Source: Paenalcaligenes hermetiae (GTDB lineage Bacteria; Pseudomonadota; Gammaproteobacteria; Burkholderiales; Burkholderiaceae_B). From it: 64,000 bases of DNA. Positions 16,059 to 25,038 of the stretch are shown here, in pieces; position 1 is the stretch's first letter; each line of letters begins with the position of its first letter. The notes under the pieces were generated by a model. It did not search any database, was not told the origin of the DNA, and saw only the letters and a list, made by a program, of their open reading frames with translations. The stretch is from the NCBI RefSeq assembly GCF_039543645.1, contig NZ_BAABKD010000002.1, forward strand, positions 186,001-250,000. Reading direction: 5' to 3'. The position numbers and the translations under genes are program-made.

Positions 16059-17354
16059 TTATTGGAACTGAGCCTCTTCTGTGGAACCATCTAATGCGGT
16101 AGTAGAAGACTGTCCGCCCTCGATGGTTTGAGTGACAGCATCAAAGTAACCCGTACCAACTTCGCGCTGGTGACGTACCGCCGTAAAGCCACGCTCAGCG
16201 GCTGCGAATTCACGCTCTTGTAAGTCCACAAAAGCTGTCATGTTCTCGCGAGCATAACCGTAAGCCAAGTCAAACATGCCATAGTTTAGAGCATGGAAGC
16301 CGGCCAAGGTGATGAACTGGTATTTATAGCCCATTGCACCCAATTCGCGCTGGAACTTAGCAATTGTCGCATCATCTAGGTTTTTCTTCCAGTTAAATGA
16401 AGGCGAGCAGTTGTATGCCAGCATCTTTCCAGGGAACTGACGGTGAATAGCTTCAGCAAACTGACGTGCATACTCAAGATCAGGCGTAGCGGTTTCGCAC
16501 CAGATCAAATCCGCATAGGGAGCATAAGCAAGACCACGAGAAATAGCCTGTTCAATCCCAGCACGAGTACGGAAAAATCCTTCTACAGTACGCTCACCGG
16601 TGATAAAAGGCTTATCGTTATCATCCACGTCACTGGTGACGAGATCAGCAGCGTCCGCGTCAGTACGCGCCAAGATCAAGGTCGGTACGTTCATCACGTC
16701 TGCAGCTAAGCGCGCTGCTACCAGTTTGGAGATGGCCTCGCGGGTTGGTACCAAAACCTTACCCCCTAGGTGACCACATTTTTTCACTGAAGCCAACTGG
16801 TCTTCAAAGTGCACCCCTGAAGCGCCCGCATTAATCATGGCTTTCATGAGCTCAAAAGCGTTTAATACCCCACCAAAGCCGGCTTCCGCATCCGCTACAA
16901 TCGGAGCAAAATAATCCACATAGCCCTCGTCACCCGGATTCAACCCCTCGGACCATTGAATCTGGTCACAACGGCGCAACGTGTTATTAATGCGGTTAAC
17001 TACCATAGGCACCGAGTTAATTGGGTACAAAGACTGGTCTGGATACATTTCTCCAGCTAAGTTAGCATCGCCAGCCACCTGCCAACCAGATAAGTAAATG
17101 GCCTTCAAACCCGCTTTGACTTGTTGCATAGCTTGGTTACCAGTTAATGCACCTAAGCTATTGATAAAAGGCTCTTCATGCAAAAGACGCCATAGTTTTT
17201 CCGCACCACGACGTGCTAAAGTATGTTCTTCGACCATGGAGCCACGCAGACGCACTACATCTTCGGCGCTGTAGTTGCGCTTAATGCCCTGCCAGCGAGG
17301 GTTCTCGGCCCATTCTTTTTGGAGGTTGCGGATTTCGGTTTCACGTTGAGTCAT
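16059..17354 (-). CDS. aceA: Isocitrate lyase
   Basis: Isocitrate lyase splits isocitrate into succinate and glyoxylate, opening the glyoxylate shunt for growth on acetyl-CoA-yielding substrates. The 431-residue protein has the signature KKCGH with catalytic C193, VHFEDQLASV just before it, and YNCSPSFNWKKNLDD in the C-terminal third. Length and the TEEAQF-type C-terminus match the short bacterial (E. coli-like) form. I start at the ATG at 17354, with GGGAG upstream; an earlier in-frame start adds 26 unrelated residues. Malate synthase is not adjacent. The gene would be needed downstream of the paa pathway encoded nearby. Confidence 0.96.
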   Translation of the reverse strand: MTQRETEIRNLQKEWAENPRWQGIKRNYSAEDVVRLRGSMVEEHTLARRGAEKLWRLLHEEPFINSLGALTGNQAMQQVKAGLKAIYLSGWQVAGDANLAGEMYPDQSLYPINSVPMVVNRINNTLRRCDQIQWSEGLNPGDEGYVDYFAPIVADAEAGFGGVLNAFELMKAMINAGASGVHFEDQLASVKKCGHLGGKVLVPTREAISKLVAARLAADVMNVPTLILARTDADAADLVTSDVDDNDKPFITGERTVEGFFRTRAGIEQAISRGLAYAPYADLIWCETATPDLEYARQFAEAIHRQFPGKMLAYNCSPSFNWKKNLDDATIAKFQRELGAMGYKYQFITLAGFHALNYGMFDLAYGYARENMTAFVDLQEREFAAAERGFTAVRHQREVGTGYFDAVTQTIEGGQSSTTALDGSTEEAQFQ

Positions 17355-17526
17355 GATGTGTCTCCCTGTAGAAAAATTAGCAATAAACGATGTCGTTGAT
17401 GATTTAAATTCTACGTAATTACTGCATAGCAATCCACACTTATATCTTATATAAGACCTAATTTCTTATCATTTAAAATCAATGACTTACGCAAATCATT
17501 TCACTATACGGAAGCAATTACCTTTT

Positions 17527-17598
17527 TATGAAAAGCAATCTGATGCAACGCAGCAGGCTTTTTTCATAATATGAAAACCAGCTCCCATCATGTGAAAA
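17527..17598. promoter_or_regulatory. Candidate operator: perfect palindrome with flanking half-sites
   Basis: TTTTCATAATATGAAAA (17561-17577) is a perfect palindrome with eight-base arms around one central base. The half-site TATGAAAA recurs at 17527-17534, and TGTGAAAA at 17591-17598. The set lies between the divergent aceA and queF genes. It looks like a multi-site regulator target; the regulator is unknown. Confidence 0.45.
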
Positions 17599-17642
17599 AA
17601 CAGGTTAAATTTACAGACTAATCGCTTTTTATTTTTACTACC

Positions 17643-18464
17643 ATGACGACCTCTTCTTTAAAAAACAGTTTATTGGGCCAAGATGTCTCCTATCCGACAC
17701 ATTATGACCCAAGTGTACTTTTTGCTATTGATCGCGCACCTAACCGACAAGGCCTTACCCTTCCGGAGCATTGGCATGGTGCTGATATTTGGTATGCCTA
17801 TGAAATGTCCTGGCTTAACGCCAAAGGTAAACCCATTGCTGCGGTGGGACGTTTTAGTATCCCTTGGAACAGTCCTCAGCTCATTGAGTCCAAATCTTTT
17901 AAGCTCTATTTAAATTCTTTTAACGAAAGCCGTTTTGAAAGCACCAAAGCCGTAAAAAAATGCTTAGAACAAGACTTAAGTGCGGTGGCAGGCGCCCCGG
18001 TACAAGTCTCTATATATGAGCTTGATCCTTATACCGGGCCGATTATGGGAACCCTACAAGGAGAACTCATCGATCACCATGACGTCGAGATCGATTGCTA
18101 TCAGCCTAACCCTGACTTATTACAATGCCACGATACTGAAGTCGTAAACGAAACGTTGGTCTCACATTTGCTAAAGTCAAACTGCCCTGTCACTGGTCAA
18201 CCCGACTGGGCGAGCTTACAGGTTGCTTATACCGGACCTCGTCTAGATCAGGGCTCCTTGCTACGCTATATCGTTTCGTTTAGACAGCACACTGAATTTC
18301 ATGAACATTGCGTTGAGCGTATTTACCATGACCTCATGGAGCGTTGCCACCCTGAGCAACTATTTGTCATGGCTCGCTATACACGCCGTGGCGGCCTAGA
18401 CATTAACCCTTGGCGCAGCAGTCACCCACTAGATGTTGCCGATATTCGCACTGTACGCCAATAA
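17643..18464 (+). CDS. queF: NADPH-dependent 7-cyano-7-deazaguanine reductase QueF (long form)
   Basis: QueF reduces the nitrile of preQ0 to the aminomethyl group of preQ1, using two NADPH, in queuosine synthesis. The 273-residue protein is the bimodular form. The first half carries the QueF motif ESKSFK (82-87). The second half carries the catalytic cysteine C181 in SNCPVTGQPDW, with D188 as the proton donor, and the conserved FHEHCVERI segment. The gene is divergent from aceA and ends at a strong bidirectional terminator. QueH for the last pathway step is at the left end of the window. Confidence 0.95.
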   Translation: MTTSSLKNSLLGQDVSYPTHYDPSVLFAIDRAPNRQGLTLPEHWHGADIWYAYEMSWLNAKGKPIAAVGRFSIPWNSPQLIESKSFKLYLNSFNESRFESTKAVKKCLEQDLSAVAGAPVQVSIYELDPYTGPIMGTLQGELIDHHDVEIDCYQPNPDLLQCHDTEVVNETLVSHLLKSNCPVTGQPDWASLQVAYTGPRLDQGSLLRYIVSFRQHTEFHEHCVERIYHDLMERCHPEQLFVMARYTRRGGLDINPWRSSHPLDVADIRTVRQ

Positions 18465-18490
18465 AAAAGAGGGGCTAACCCCTCTTTTTT
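18463..18490. terminator. Bidirectional terminator between queF and pgsA
   Basis: AGAGGGG pairs with CCCCTCT around CTAA, flanked by six A on the left and six T on the right. It serves both convergent genes and overlaps their ends. Confidence 0.88.
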
Positions 18491-19061
18491 ATCGACTACG
18501 ACGCACTATTTCAGGCCAGGCTTTTTTCAAGTAGTAGCACATGGACCAAATCGTTAAAATTGCAGCAACAATGATTAAAATCTGTCCTGCTATACGTGTA
18601 GGGATCCCAAATGCATCTCGTGAATACAATAAACACGGTATGGCAACCATTTGCGCGGCCGTTTTAAATTTTCCTAACCAGCTGACCGCAACACTAGCAC
18701 TCGCACCAATCTGTGCCATCCATTCTCGTAAAGCTGAAATAGTGATCTCGCGTCCAATAATAATAAATGCAATCAGCACATCAATGCGATGGATACTTAG
18801 CAGAATTAATAGCGCCGCAGACACCATCAATTTATCTGCAACCGGATCTAAAAATGCACCAAAAGCCGACGTTTGGTTCCACTTACGTGCTAACCAGCCA
18901 TCAAACCAGTCCGTTAATGCCGCAATAATAAACACCCATGCCGCAATAGCATCACGCATCCCATCTGCCAACCAACCATAGGGCAAACAATATAGAGCAA
19001 TAATTAACGGTATAAAAACAATACGAAGCCAAGTTAAGGCAATAGGTAAATTAAAAGGCAT
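18489..19061 (-). CDS. pgsA: CDP-diacylglycerol-glycerol-3-phosphate 3-phosphatidyltransferase
   Basis: PgsA makes phosphatidylglycerol phosphate, the committed step to anionic phospholipids, in the inner membrane. The 190 residues contain a complete CDP-alcohol phosphotransferase motif: D51, D54, G55, A58, R59, G68, D72 and D76, in the spacing DxxDGxxARx8Gx3Dx3D. Several hydrophobic helices surround it. It lies 30 bases downstream of uvrC, a pairing common in proteobacteria. Confidence 0.94.
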   Translation of the reverse strand: MPFNLPIALTWLRIVFIPLIIALYCLPYGWLADGMRDAIAAWVFIIAALTDWFDGWLARKWNQTSAFGAFLDPVADKLMVSAALLILLSIHRIDVLIAFIIIGREITISALREWMAQIGASASVAVSWLGKFKTAAQMVAIPCLLYSRDAFGIPTRIAGQILIIVAAILTIWSMCYYLKKAWPEIVRRSR

Positions 19062-19091
19062 AACGCAACCAAAAAGTAAACGGTGTAGCTC

Positions 19092-20930
19092 TTAGCGTAA
19101 CGCAAAATAGATGCGTTCTGCTAGGGCTCGGGAAATCCCCTCTACCGAAGCCAAGTCATCAATGCTCGCATCACTAACCCCCGCTAAGCCCCCAAAACGC
19201 ATTAATAAGCGCTGCCTTCGTTTTGGCCCCACCCCATCAATGTCCTCTAAACGCGAGATATTACGTGTTTTAGCGCGCTTTGCACGCATCCCTGTGATCG
19301 CAAAACGGTGGGCTTCGTCACGAATCTCGGCCACTAACATCAGCGCTGCCGAACCTATACCTAGTGCCACAGGAGGCCGCTCATCGGCGAAAAACAAGGT
19401 TTCCAAGCCCACTTTACGCCCCTCGCCCTTAGCTACACCCACCAAAACACTCTGGTCCAAGCCCAAATCAGCAAACACCGCTTTAGCTATATTGAGCTGC
19501 CCTTTACCACCGTCTATTAACACGATATCTGGAAGCGCCGCTAAGCCCTCGGCAACACGTTCAAAGCGGCGGCGTAAGACCTGACGCATCGCGGCATAGT
19601 CATCGCCTTCTGTGATTCCAGCAATATTGTAGCGTCTATACAACGAAGGCTGCATCGTATGATTTTTATACACCACGCAGGAGGCTTGCGTTGCCTCACC
19701 CGCTGTATGGCTAATATCAAAGCCTTCGATATGTAACTGCTCCAGATACTCGGCATCAGTTTCCAACCCTAGCTCCTGTGCTAGAGCTTCAGTGCGCGCT
19801 GCCCGGCTCATCGAATCATTTAAGACTCGTGCCAGCGCCAGCTCCGCATTCGTTTGCGCTTGCTCCAGCCAGCTTTTATGCCGGCCTTGTGGGCGCGTTA
19901 AGAACCGGGTTTTCATACCACTTTGTTCCGCCAACAGTGCCAACACGCCTGTATCTGTTAACGCATGGGAACTAACCAGCACGGGTGGCAAAGGGCGCTC
20001 GATATAGTGTTGACTGATAAAAGCTTCTAAGACCTGCTCTAAGCTCATGTCTTGTGTTTGGCTAGGAAAAAAAGCACGGTCCCCCAAATGTCGCCCCCCT
20101 CGCACCATGGCTAAATTCACACAAACACGCCCACCAGCAGCAATGACTGCAATAATATCCACGTCTTCATTACCATGGCTTTCCATATTTTGCTGCTGCA
20201 GAATCGAGGCAAGGGCTTTCATCTGGTCTCGAAAAATTGCCGCTTGCTCAAAAGCGAGGTTTTCGGATGCTAACATCATCTTCTTTTCAATTTGAGCCAA
20301 TACGCCCTGTGCATCGCCATCTAAAAACTGCTTGGCACGCTTAACATCCGCCTGATAGTCCTCTATGCTAATTAAATCCACACAAGGTGCCGAACAGCGA
20401 CGGATCTGATGCAACAAACAGGGACGCGAGCGATTGGCGTACACCCCGTCCTCGCAACTACGCAAACGAAAAACACGCTGTAAGATTTGGATGCTCTCTC
20501 GTACCGCCCATGCATTTGGATAAGGACCGTAAAAGCTTCCTGGCTGATTCGTATTCCCACGAAAATAAGAAATACGCGGTGCCTCATGCGCACTAAAGCG
20601 TAAATAAGGGTATGACTTATCATCGCGGAACAAAATGTTATAGCGTGGCTGTAAGCGCTTGATTAAGTTATTTTCTAAGATCAAGGCCTCGGCTTCAGAG
20701 CGCGTCACCGTGGTTTCAACCCACGCTATTTGCTTAACCATTTGCGCAATGCGCGGGCTATTTACACTTTTTTGAAAGTAGGAGGACACCCGTCGTTTTA
20801 AGTCGCGTGCCTTCCCGACGTAAAGTACCTCGCCCTCGGCATTAAGATGCCGATACACCCCCGGTAGACGCGGTAACTGACGCAGAAAAGTATTGAGATC
20901 GAAGTTGCTGGGCTTGTTGGTAATGCTCAT
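19092..20930 (-). CDS. uvrC: Excinuclease ABC subunit C
   Basis: UvrC makes both incisions flanking a bulky lesion during nucleotide excision repair. The 612-residue protein has the N-terminal GIY-YIG nuclease (LPGVYRHL...LYVGKARDLKRRV), the UVR motif that contacts UvrB near residues 205-240, the RNase H-like nuclease half, and a C-terminal helix-hairpin-helix pair ending IDGVGPKRRQRLL and SVEGISRALAERI. Length is normal. The first 89 bases overlap the end of nagZ. No better start is seen because the GIY domain begins immediately, and the ribosome site is weak, so translation is probably coupled to nagZ. Confidence 0.95.
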   Translation of the reverse strand: MSITNKPSNFDLNTFLRQLPRLPGVYRHLNAEGEVLYVGKARDLKRRVSSYFQKSVNSPRIAQMVKQIAWVETTVTRSEAEALILENNLIKRLQPRYNILFRDDKSYPYLRFSAHEAPRISYFRGNTNQPGSFYGPYPNAWAVRESIQILQRVFRLRSCEDGVYANRSRPCLLHQIRRCSAPCVDLISIEDYQADVKRAKQFLDGDAQGVLAQIEKKMMLASENLAFEQAAIFRDQMKALASILQQQNMESHGNEDVDIIAVIAAGGRVCVNLAMVRGGRHLGDRAFFPSQTQDMSLEQVLEAFISQHYIERPLPPVLVSSHALTDTGVLALLAEQSGMKTRFLTRPQGRHKSWLEQAQTNAELALARVLNDSMSRAARTEALAQELGLETDAEYLEQLHIEGFDISHTAGEATQASCVVYKNHTMQPSLYRRYNIAGITEGDDYAAMRQVLRRRFERVAEGLAALPDIVLIDGGKGQLNIAKAVFADLGLDQSVLVGVAKGEGRKVGLETLFFADERPPVALGIGSAALMLVAEIRDEAHRFAITGMRAKRAKTRNISRLEDIDGVGPKRRQRLLMRFGGLAGVSDASIDDLASVEGISRALAERIYFALR

Positions 20931-21924
20931 CGTTTTGTAAAGAATCCCAATCCAGAGCAGGTTCTAAAGGATAAAGGTGTTGCAGTCGTGCTTGTGAGGC
21001 TTCCGGCATCGTCCACTGCAAACGAGCAAGTAAATCATCTGCTAAGTCAGGGCGATTACAGACTAATACCATATCACACCCCGCCTGCAGTGCTGCCTGC
21101 GCGCGCCCCAGAATATCCCCCGCCACCGTCGCCCCTTCCATGGTGAGATCATCAGAAAACACCATGCCGTTATAACCTAAGGCTTGGCGTAATACTCGTT
21201 GAATCCAATAAGCAGAAAACCCAGCGGGCAGCTCATCGACCTGAGGGTAAATCACATGGGCTGGCATTACCGCTTGTAATACAGTCCCCCCCAACCAACC
21301 ATAAGGCGCCGCATCCTGATCTAAGATAGTAGCCAAATCTCGATGATCAATAGGGATTTCGTGGTGGGAATCTGCCTCTACCGCCCCATGGCCAGGAAAA
21401 TGCTTACCACACGCAGCCATGCCTGCTTGCTGTAAACCATGGGCAAGGGCTTCGGCTAAACGCGCTACCACCTGAGGCTTATGATGGAAAGCGCGATCGC
21501 CAATCACGGCACTGCACTCATAATCCAAATCCAAGACCGGCGTGAAACTGAAATTGACACCACAAGCACGTAGCTCCGCAGCTAAAATATAGCCAATCGC
21601 ATTCGCCAGTTTCACTGCCAATGCAGGATCTCCGTCCCAAATTTTACCTAGCTCACGCATGGCCGGTAAATGTGTAAACCCATCGGACTTAAAACGCTGT
21701 ACTCGTCCCCCTTCGTGATCAACAGCAATCAATAAGGGCGGAGTACGCTGCGCCTGAATTTGCGCACACAAAGCCTGTAACTGTGTACGACTTTGAAAGT
21801 TACGCGCAAACAAAATCACCCCACCCACTAACGGGTGTTGCAAGCGTTTTTTTTCTTGTTCGGTCAGGGTAAAACCTTCGATGTCCACCATGACAGGACC
21901 AGGTAAAGCATGAAAAGAGGTCAC
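20842..21924 (-). CDS. nagZ: Beta-N-acetylhexosaminidase NagZ
   Basis: Cytoplasmic glycoside hydrolase family 3 enzyme that removes N-acetylglucosamine from muropeptides during cell-wall recycling. Visible landmarks are GPVMVDIEG at the N-terminus, VGGVILFARNF, the loop KHFPGHGAVEADSHHEIP with the catalytic histidine, and the nucleophile region FSDDLTMEGA. I start at the GTG at 21924, with AGGGA upstream, because the family begins just before GPVM. The product is then 360 residues; an upstream in-frame start would overlap acpS. The 3' end overlaps uvrC by 89 bases. Confidence 0.92.
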   Translation of the reverse strand: MTSFHALPGPVMVDIEGFTLTEQEKKRLQHPLVGGVILFARNFQSRTQLQALCAQIQAQRTPPLLIAVDHEGGRVQRFKSDGFTHLPAMRELGKIWDGDPALAVKLANAIGYILAAELRACGVNFSFTPVLDLDYECSAVIGDRAFHHKPQVVARLAEALAHGLQQAGMAACGKHFPGHGAVEADSHHEIPIDHRDLATILDQDAAPYGWLGGTVLQAVMPAHVIYPQVDELPAGFSAYWIQRVLRQALGYNGMVFSDDLTMEGATVAGDILGRAQAALQAGCDMVLVCNRPDLADDLLARLQWTMPEASQARLQHLYPLEPALDWDSLQNDEHYQQAQQLRSQYFSASVTASTGGVSAS

Positions 21925-21937
21925 GTAATTATCCCTA

Positions 21938-22351
21938 TTAAGTCTGTGTTGATGTCTTGGCCTCAATAACAACAAAAGCCATCACCAAATCCGATTCATC
22001 TGTTACGGTGATATGCGCTGCACCAAAACGCTGCTGATACCAAAGAGCTAACTCCTCTTCCAACACTACCGTCGGCTTACCACTAGGAGCATTCAAAGTT
22101 TGCATACGCGACCAAGCCATTGGCATACGCATCCCTAAGCCAATGGCTTTGGAAAAAGCCTCTTTCGCAGCAAAACGTGTCGCTAAAAATCGAATACCGC
22201 GTTTGGGATCTCGAGCATAACGACGTGCAAACACCTGTTTTTCTTGCTCGCCCAATATACGATCTAAAAAGCGCTGACCAAAGCGCTCATACGAGCGCTG
22301 TATACGCGCAATATAAATCATATCGGTTCCTATTCCAGCAATAGCAGACAC
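21938..22351 (-). CDS. acpS: Holo-[acyl-carrier-protein] synthase
   Basis: AcpS transfers 4'-phosphopantetheine from CoA to apo-ACP, activating fatty acid synthesis. The product of about 137 residues has the metal-binding motifs IAGIGTDMIYI near the start and TRFAAKEAFSKA in the middle, typical of the trimeric AcpS type. I chose the GTG at 22351 because GGAG lies five bases upstream and IAGIGTD follows at once. A longer frame would run into the terminator of paaK. nagZ begins 13 bases after the stop. Confidence 0.92.
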   Translation of the reverse strand: MSAIAGIGTDMIYIARIQRSYERFGQRFLDRILGEQEKQVFARRYARDPKRGIRFLATRFAAKEAFSKAIGLGMRMPMAWSRMQTLNAPSGKPTVVLEEELALWYQQRFGAAHITVTDESDLVMAFVVIEAKTSTQT

Positions 22352-22395
22352 AACCACTCCAAACTTAGTTATAAAACCATCATCATACCGTGAGC

Positions 22396-22429
22396 ACAAA
22401 AAAAAGCCGATATGTAATAACATATCGGC
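22396..22429 (-). terminator. Rho-independent terminator of the paa operon
   Basis: A perfect ten-base stem, GCCGATATGT with ACATATCGGC (22406-22429), closes on a four-base loop. On the minus strand it is followed by a run of about nine T. It lies 20 bases after the paaK stop. Confidence 0.9.
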
Positions 22430-22448
22430 CCCATATAAATAATTAAAT

Positions 22449-23765
22449 TTAGGCGCGTGGGCGCAAATCCACGACTCGGCGTGCTTTACCTGTAACGGTA
22501 CGCTCTACTTGACCAGGGTCTTGTAAGCGAATGCGAGCGCTCACACCAATGTTATTTTTGATGGATTGACGCAAACGAGACACCAACGCATCACGTCGGT
22601 CCTGATCAAAATGCTCGTATTCAGCACGAATTTCCGTCAGGATTTCCAACTCATCCATATTGCCCTCTCGCGTCACAATCAGCTGATATTGTGCCGCAAG
22701 CTCAGGAATACGTAAGACCAGCTCTTCGACCTGCGTAGGGAACAGGTTTACGCCACGGATAATTAACATATCATCGCTACGACCCGTAATTTTACCCATG
22801 CGACGCATGCTACGTGCTGTAGGCGGCAATAACCGACTTAAGTCACGTGTACGATAACGGATAATAGGCATGGCTTCTTTAGTAAGAGAGGTGAAGACAA
22901 GCTCGCCTTCTTCGCCATCTTCTACCGGTTCACCTGTTTCAGGGTTGATAATCTCTGGATAAAAATGATCCTCCCAAATCACGGGACCATCTTTGGTCTC
23001 GGCGCATTCCATGGCCACCCCAGGCCCCATCACTTCAGATAAGCCATAAATATCCACTGCATCTAAAGCGGCTCGTGCTTCGATATCAGCACGCATTTGT
23101 CCAGTCCATGGCTCGGCACCAAACACGCCTATCCGCAAAGAACTATCACGCGGATCCATGCCCTGACGTTCCATTTCCTCAAGAATATTGCAAAAATAGG
23201 AGGGCGTCACCATAATGGCATCGGGCTTAAAGTCGGTAATCAGCTGCACTTGCTTTTCTGTTTGCCCGCCAGACATAGGAACAACAGAACACCCAAGTCG
23301 CTCTGCCCCATAATGCGCTCCTAAACCGCCGGTAAACAAACCGTAACCATATGCCACATGCACAATGTCACCAGGGCGCGTGCCGGCTGCCCACAAAGAG
23401 CGTGCGACCAAATCCGCCCAATTCGAAATGTCTTGAGCGGTATAGCCCACTACGGTTGGCTTGCCTGTGGTTCCACTGGAAGCATGGATACGAGAAATCT
23501 GATCGCGTGGTACGGCAAACATGCCAAAAGGATAGTTATCTCGTAAGTCTTGCTTGGTTGTAAAAGGAAACTTAGATAAGTCAGAAAGCTGCTTGAAATC
23601 ACTAGGATGGACACCGGCATCATCAAAAGCTTTGCGATAATGAGGCACGTTGTCATAGGCGTGCTTTAACGTCCATTTCAAACGCTCAAGCTGGAGCGCT
23701 GAAATTTCGTCGCGGCTGGCATGTTCAATACGATCTTTTCCGACTTGCTGAGTTGACGCTGGCAT
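22449..23765 (-). CDS. paaK: Phenylacetate-CoA ligase
   Basis: PaaK activates phenylacetate to phenylacetyl-CoA using ATP, the entry reaction of the pathway. The 438-residue adenylate-forming enzyme has the phosphate-binding loop HASSGTTGKPTVVGYT near residue 95, the YGYGLFTGGLGAHYGAERLG block typical of PaaK, and the C-terminal hinge around ITGRSDDMLIIRGVN. It is the last gene of the operon and precedes a strong terminator. Confidence 0.96.
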   Translation of the reverse strand: MPASTQQVGKDRIEHASRDEISALQLERLKWTLKHAYDNVPHYRKAFDDAGVHPSDFKQLSDLSKFPFTTKQDLRDNYPFGMFAVPRDQISRIHASSGTTGKPTVVGYTAQDISNWADLVARSLWAAGTRPGDIVHVAYGYGLFTGGLGAHYGAERLGCSVVPMSGGQTEKQVQLITDFKPDAIMVTPSYFCNILEEMERQGMDPRDSSLRIGVFGAEPWTGQMRADIEARAALDAVDIYGLSEVMGPGVAMECAETKDGPVIWEDHFYPEIINPETGEPVEDGEEGELVFTSLTKEAMPIIRYRTRDLSRLLPPTARSMRRMGKITGRSDDMLIIRGVNLFPTQVEELVLRIPELAAQYQLIVTREGNMDELEILTEIRAEYEHFDQDRRDALVSRLRQSIKNNIGVSARIRLQDPGQVERTVTGKARRVVDLRPRA

Positions 23766-23784
23766 TATTTGTCTCCTGCCCTAC

Positions 23785-24237
23785 TTACTGATTGGGTTGC
23801 GAGTCCTCGACCACTGCGCCACGCAGGCGGTACGAACGACCTCTAAAAATAGCAATACGTTGTCCTTGTTGGTTGAGGACTTCCACATCATAGACGCCGG
23901 TACGACCGGCTAAATGATATTCTTTGGCGATAGCCTCTAGCTGATCCCCCTCGAAAGCCGGTGCTAAATAATCGATGGTGCAACCAGCAGCTACGGTGGG
24001 TACATTGCGAGAGTTACAGGCAAAAGCAAAGGTGCTATCGGCCAAAGCAAAAATAAATCCGCCATGACAGGTTTTGTGACCATTGAGCATATCGGCTCGC
24101 ACGGTCATACCCATGCGCGCTTGTCCTGGAGCCACACTTAAGATTTTGGCACCTAGGGCTTGCGAAGCGGGGTCTTTGGCGTACATCTGCTCAGCGACGT
24201 ATTCCGCCAAAGCTTGCGGCTCAGTAGGAAGCGACAT
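23785..24237 (-). CDS. paaI: Phenylacetate pathway hotdog thioesterase PaaI
   Basis: Hotdog-fold acyl-CoA thioesterase that hydrolyses dead-end CoA esters of the pathway and so returns CoA. The 150-residue product carries the PaaI motif NGHKTCHGGFIFALADSTFA, with the catalytic aspartate in the last part, then FACNSRNVPTVA. It lies one base after paaG and 19 bases before paaK, so it belongs to the operon. Confidence 0.93.
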   Translation of the reverse strand: MSLPTEPQALAEYVAEQMYAKDPASQALGAKILSVAPGQARMGMTVRADMLNGHKTCHGGFIFALADSTFAFACNSRNVPTVAAGCTIDYLAPAFEGDQLEAIAKEYHLAGRTGVYDVEVLNQQGQRIAIFRGRSYRLRGAVVEDSQPNQ

Positions 24238-24238
24238 G

Positions 24239-25021
24239 TTATTCCCCTTTAAATTGAGGCTGGCGTTTATTCATAAACGCATTTACCCCTTCGGCATAGT
24301 CGGCACTCGCCCCAAGCTCCCGCATATAGTCACGCTCTAAATCTAACTGTTGATCTAGCGTATGATTTAAGCTGACCTGAATCGCATACTTAGAAGCAGC
24401 CAGACCACGTGTAGGCGCTGCGGCAAAATGATTGCATAAGCCATCTAAGCGCGCCGCAAACTCCTCATCGGGCACGGCTTCCCAGATTAAGCCCCACTGT
24501 GCAGCTTGGGTGGCAGTTAACTTATCACCTAGCAAAGCCAAACCTTTGGCTCGGGCCTCGCCCACTAATCGGGGTAAAAAGTAGGTGCCGCCCGTATCTG
24601 GCAGCAGCCCCAAACGACAAAAAGGCTGAATAAAACTGGCAGACTCTTTAGCTACCACAATGTCACCGGCTAAGGCCAGATTTGCTCCCGCCCCTGCTGC
24701 CACTCCATTTACCCCTACCACCACAGGCCAGGGCATAGCGCGAATACGACGAACCAGTGGTGCATAGTACGTTTCTACCGTACTACCTAAATCCACCGCG
24801 CCCTCGCTCATCTGACGCTCTGACAAGTCTTGTCCGGCACAAAAGCCACGCCCTTCGCCTGTAAGTAACAAGACGCGCACGCCTTGTTCCTCTACACGGT
24901 CTAACGCATGAGCTAGCTCGGTATGCATCTGTACACTAAAGCTATTGAGCTTATCAGGGCGATTTAAACGTATCCGAGCAATGGTTGGAGTGAGTTCAAA
25001 TTTAATGCATTCGTAATTCAT
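24239..25021 (-). CDS. paaG: 2-(1,2-epoxy-1,2-dihydrophenyl)acetyl-CoA isomerase
   Basis: Crotonase-family isomerase that turns the ring epoxide into the seven-membered oxepin-CoA. The 260 residues show the crotonase pattern GRGFCAGQDLSERQ (oxyanion hole) and GVNGVAAGAGANLALAGDI. A closely related enoyl-CoA hydratase (PaaF) is the main alternative. The FCAGQDLSER wording and position between paaN and paaI favour PaaG. Confidence 0.88.
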   Translation of the reverse strand: MNYECIKFELTPTIARIRLNRPDKLNSFSVQMHTELAHALDRVEEQGVRVLLLTGEGRGFCAGQDLSERQMSEGAVDLGSTVETYYAPLVRRIRAMPWPVVVGVNGVAAGAGANLALAGDIVVAKESASFIQPFCRLGLLPDTGGTYFLPRLVGEARAKGLALLGDKLTATQAAQWGLIWEAVPDEEFAARLDGLCNHFAAAPTRGLAASKYAIQVSLNHTLDQQLDLERDYMRELGASADYAEGVNAFMNKRQPQFKGE

Positions 25022-25038
25022 TGCGATCTACTCCTGAT

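Noticed and set aside
18541..18981. A 146-codon plus-strand frame inside pgsA
   Set aside because: It is the antisense shadow of pgsA, whose complete CDP-alcohol motif shows the minus strand is the coding one.
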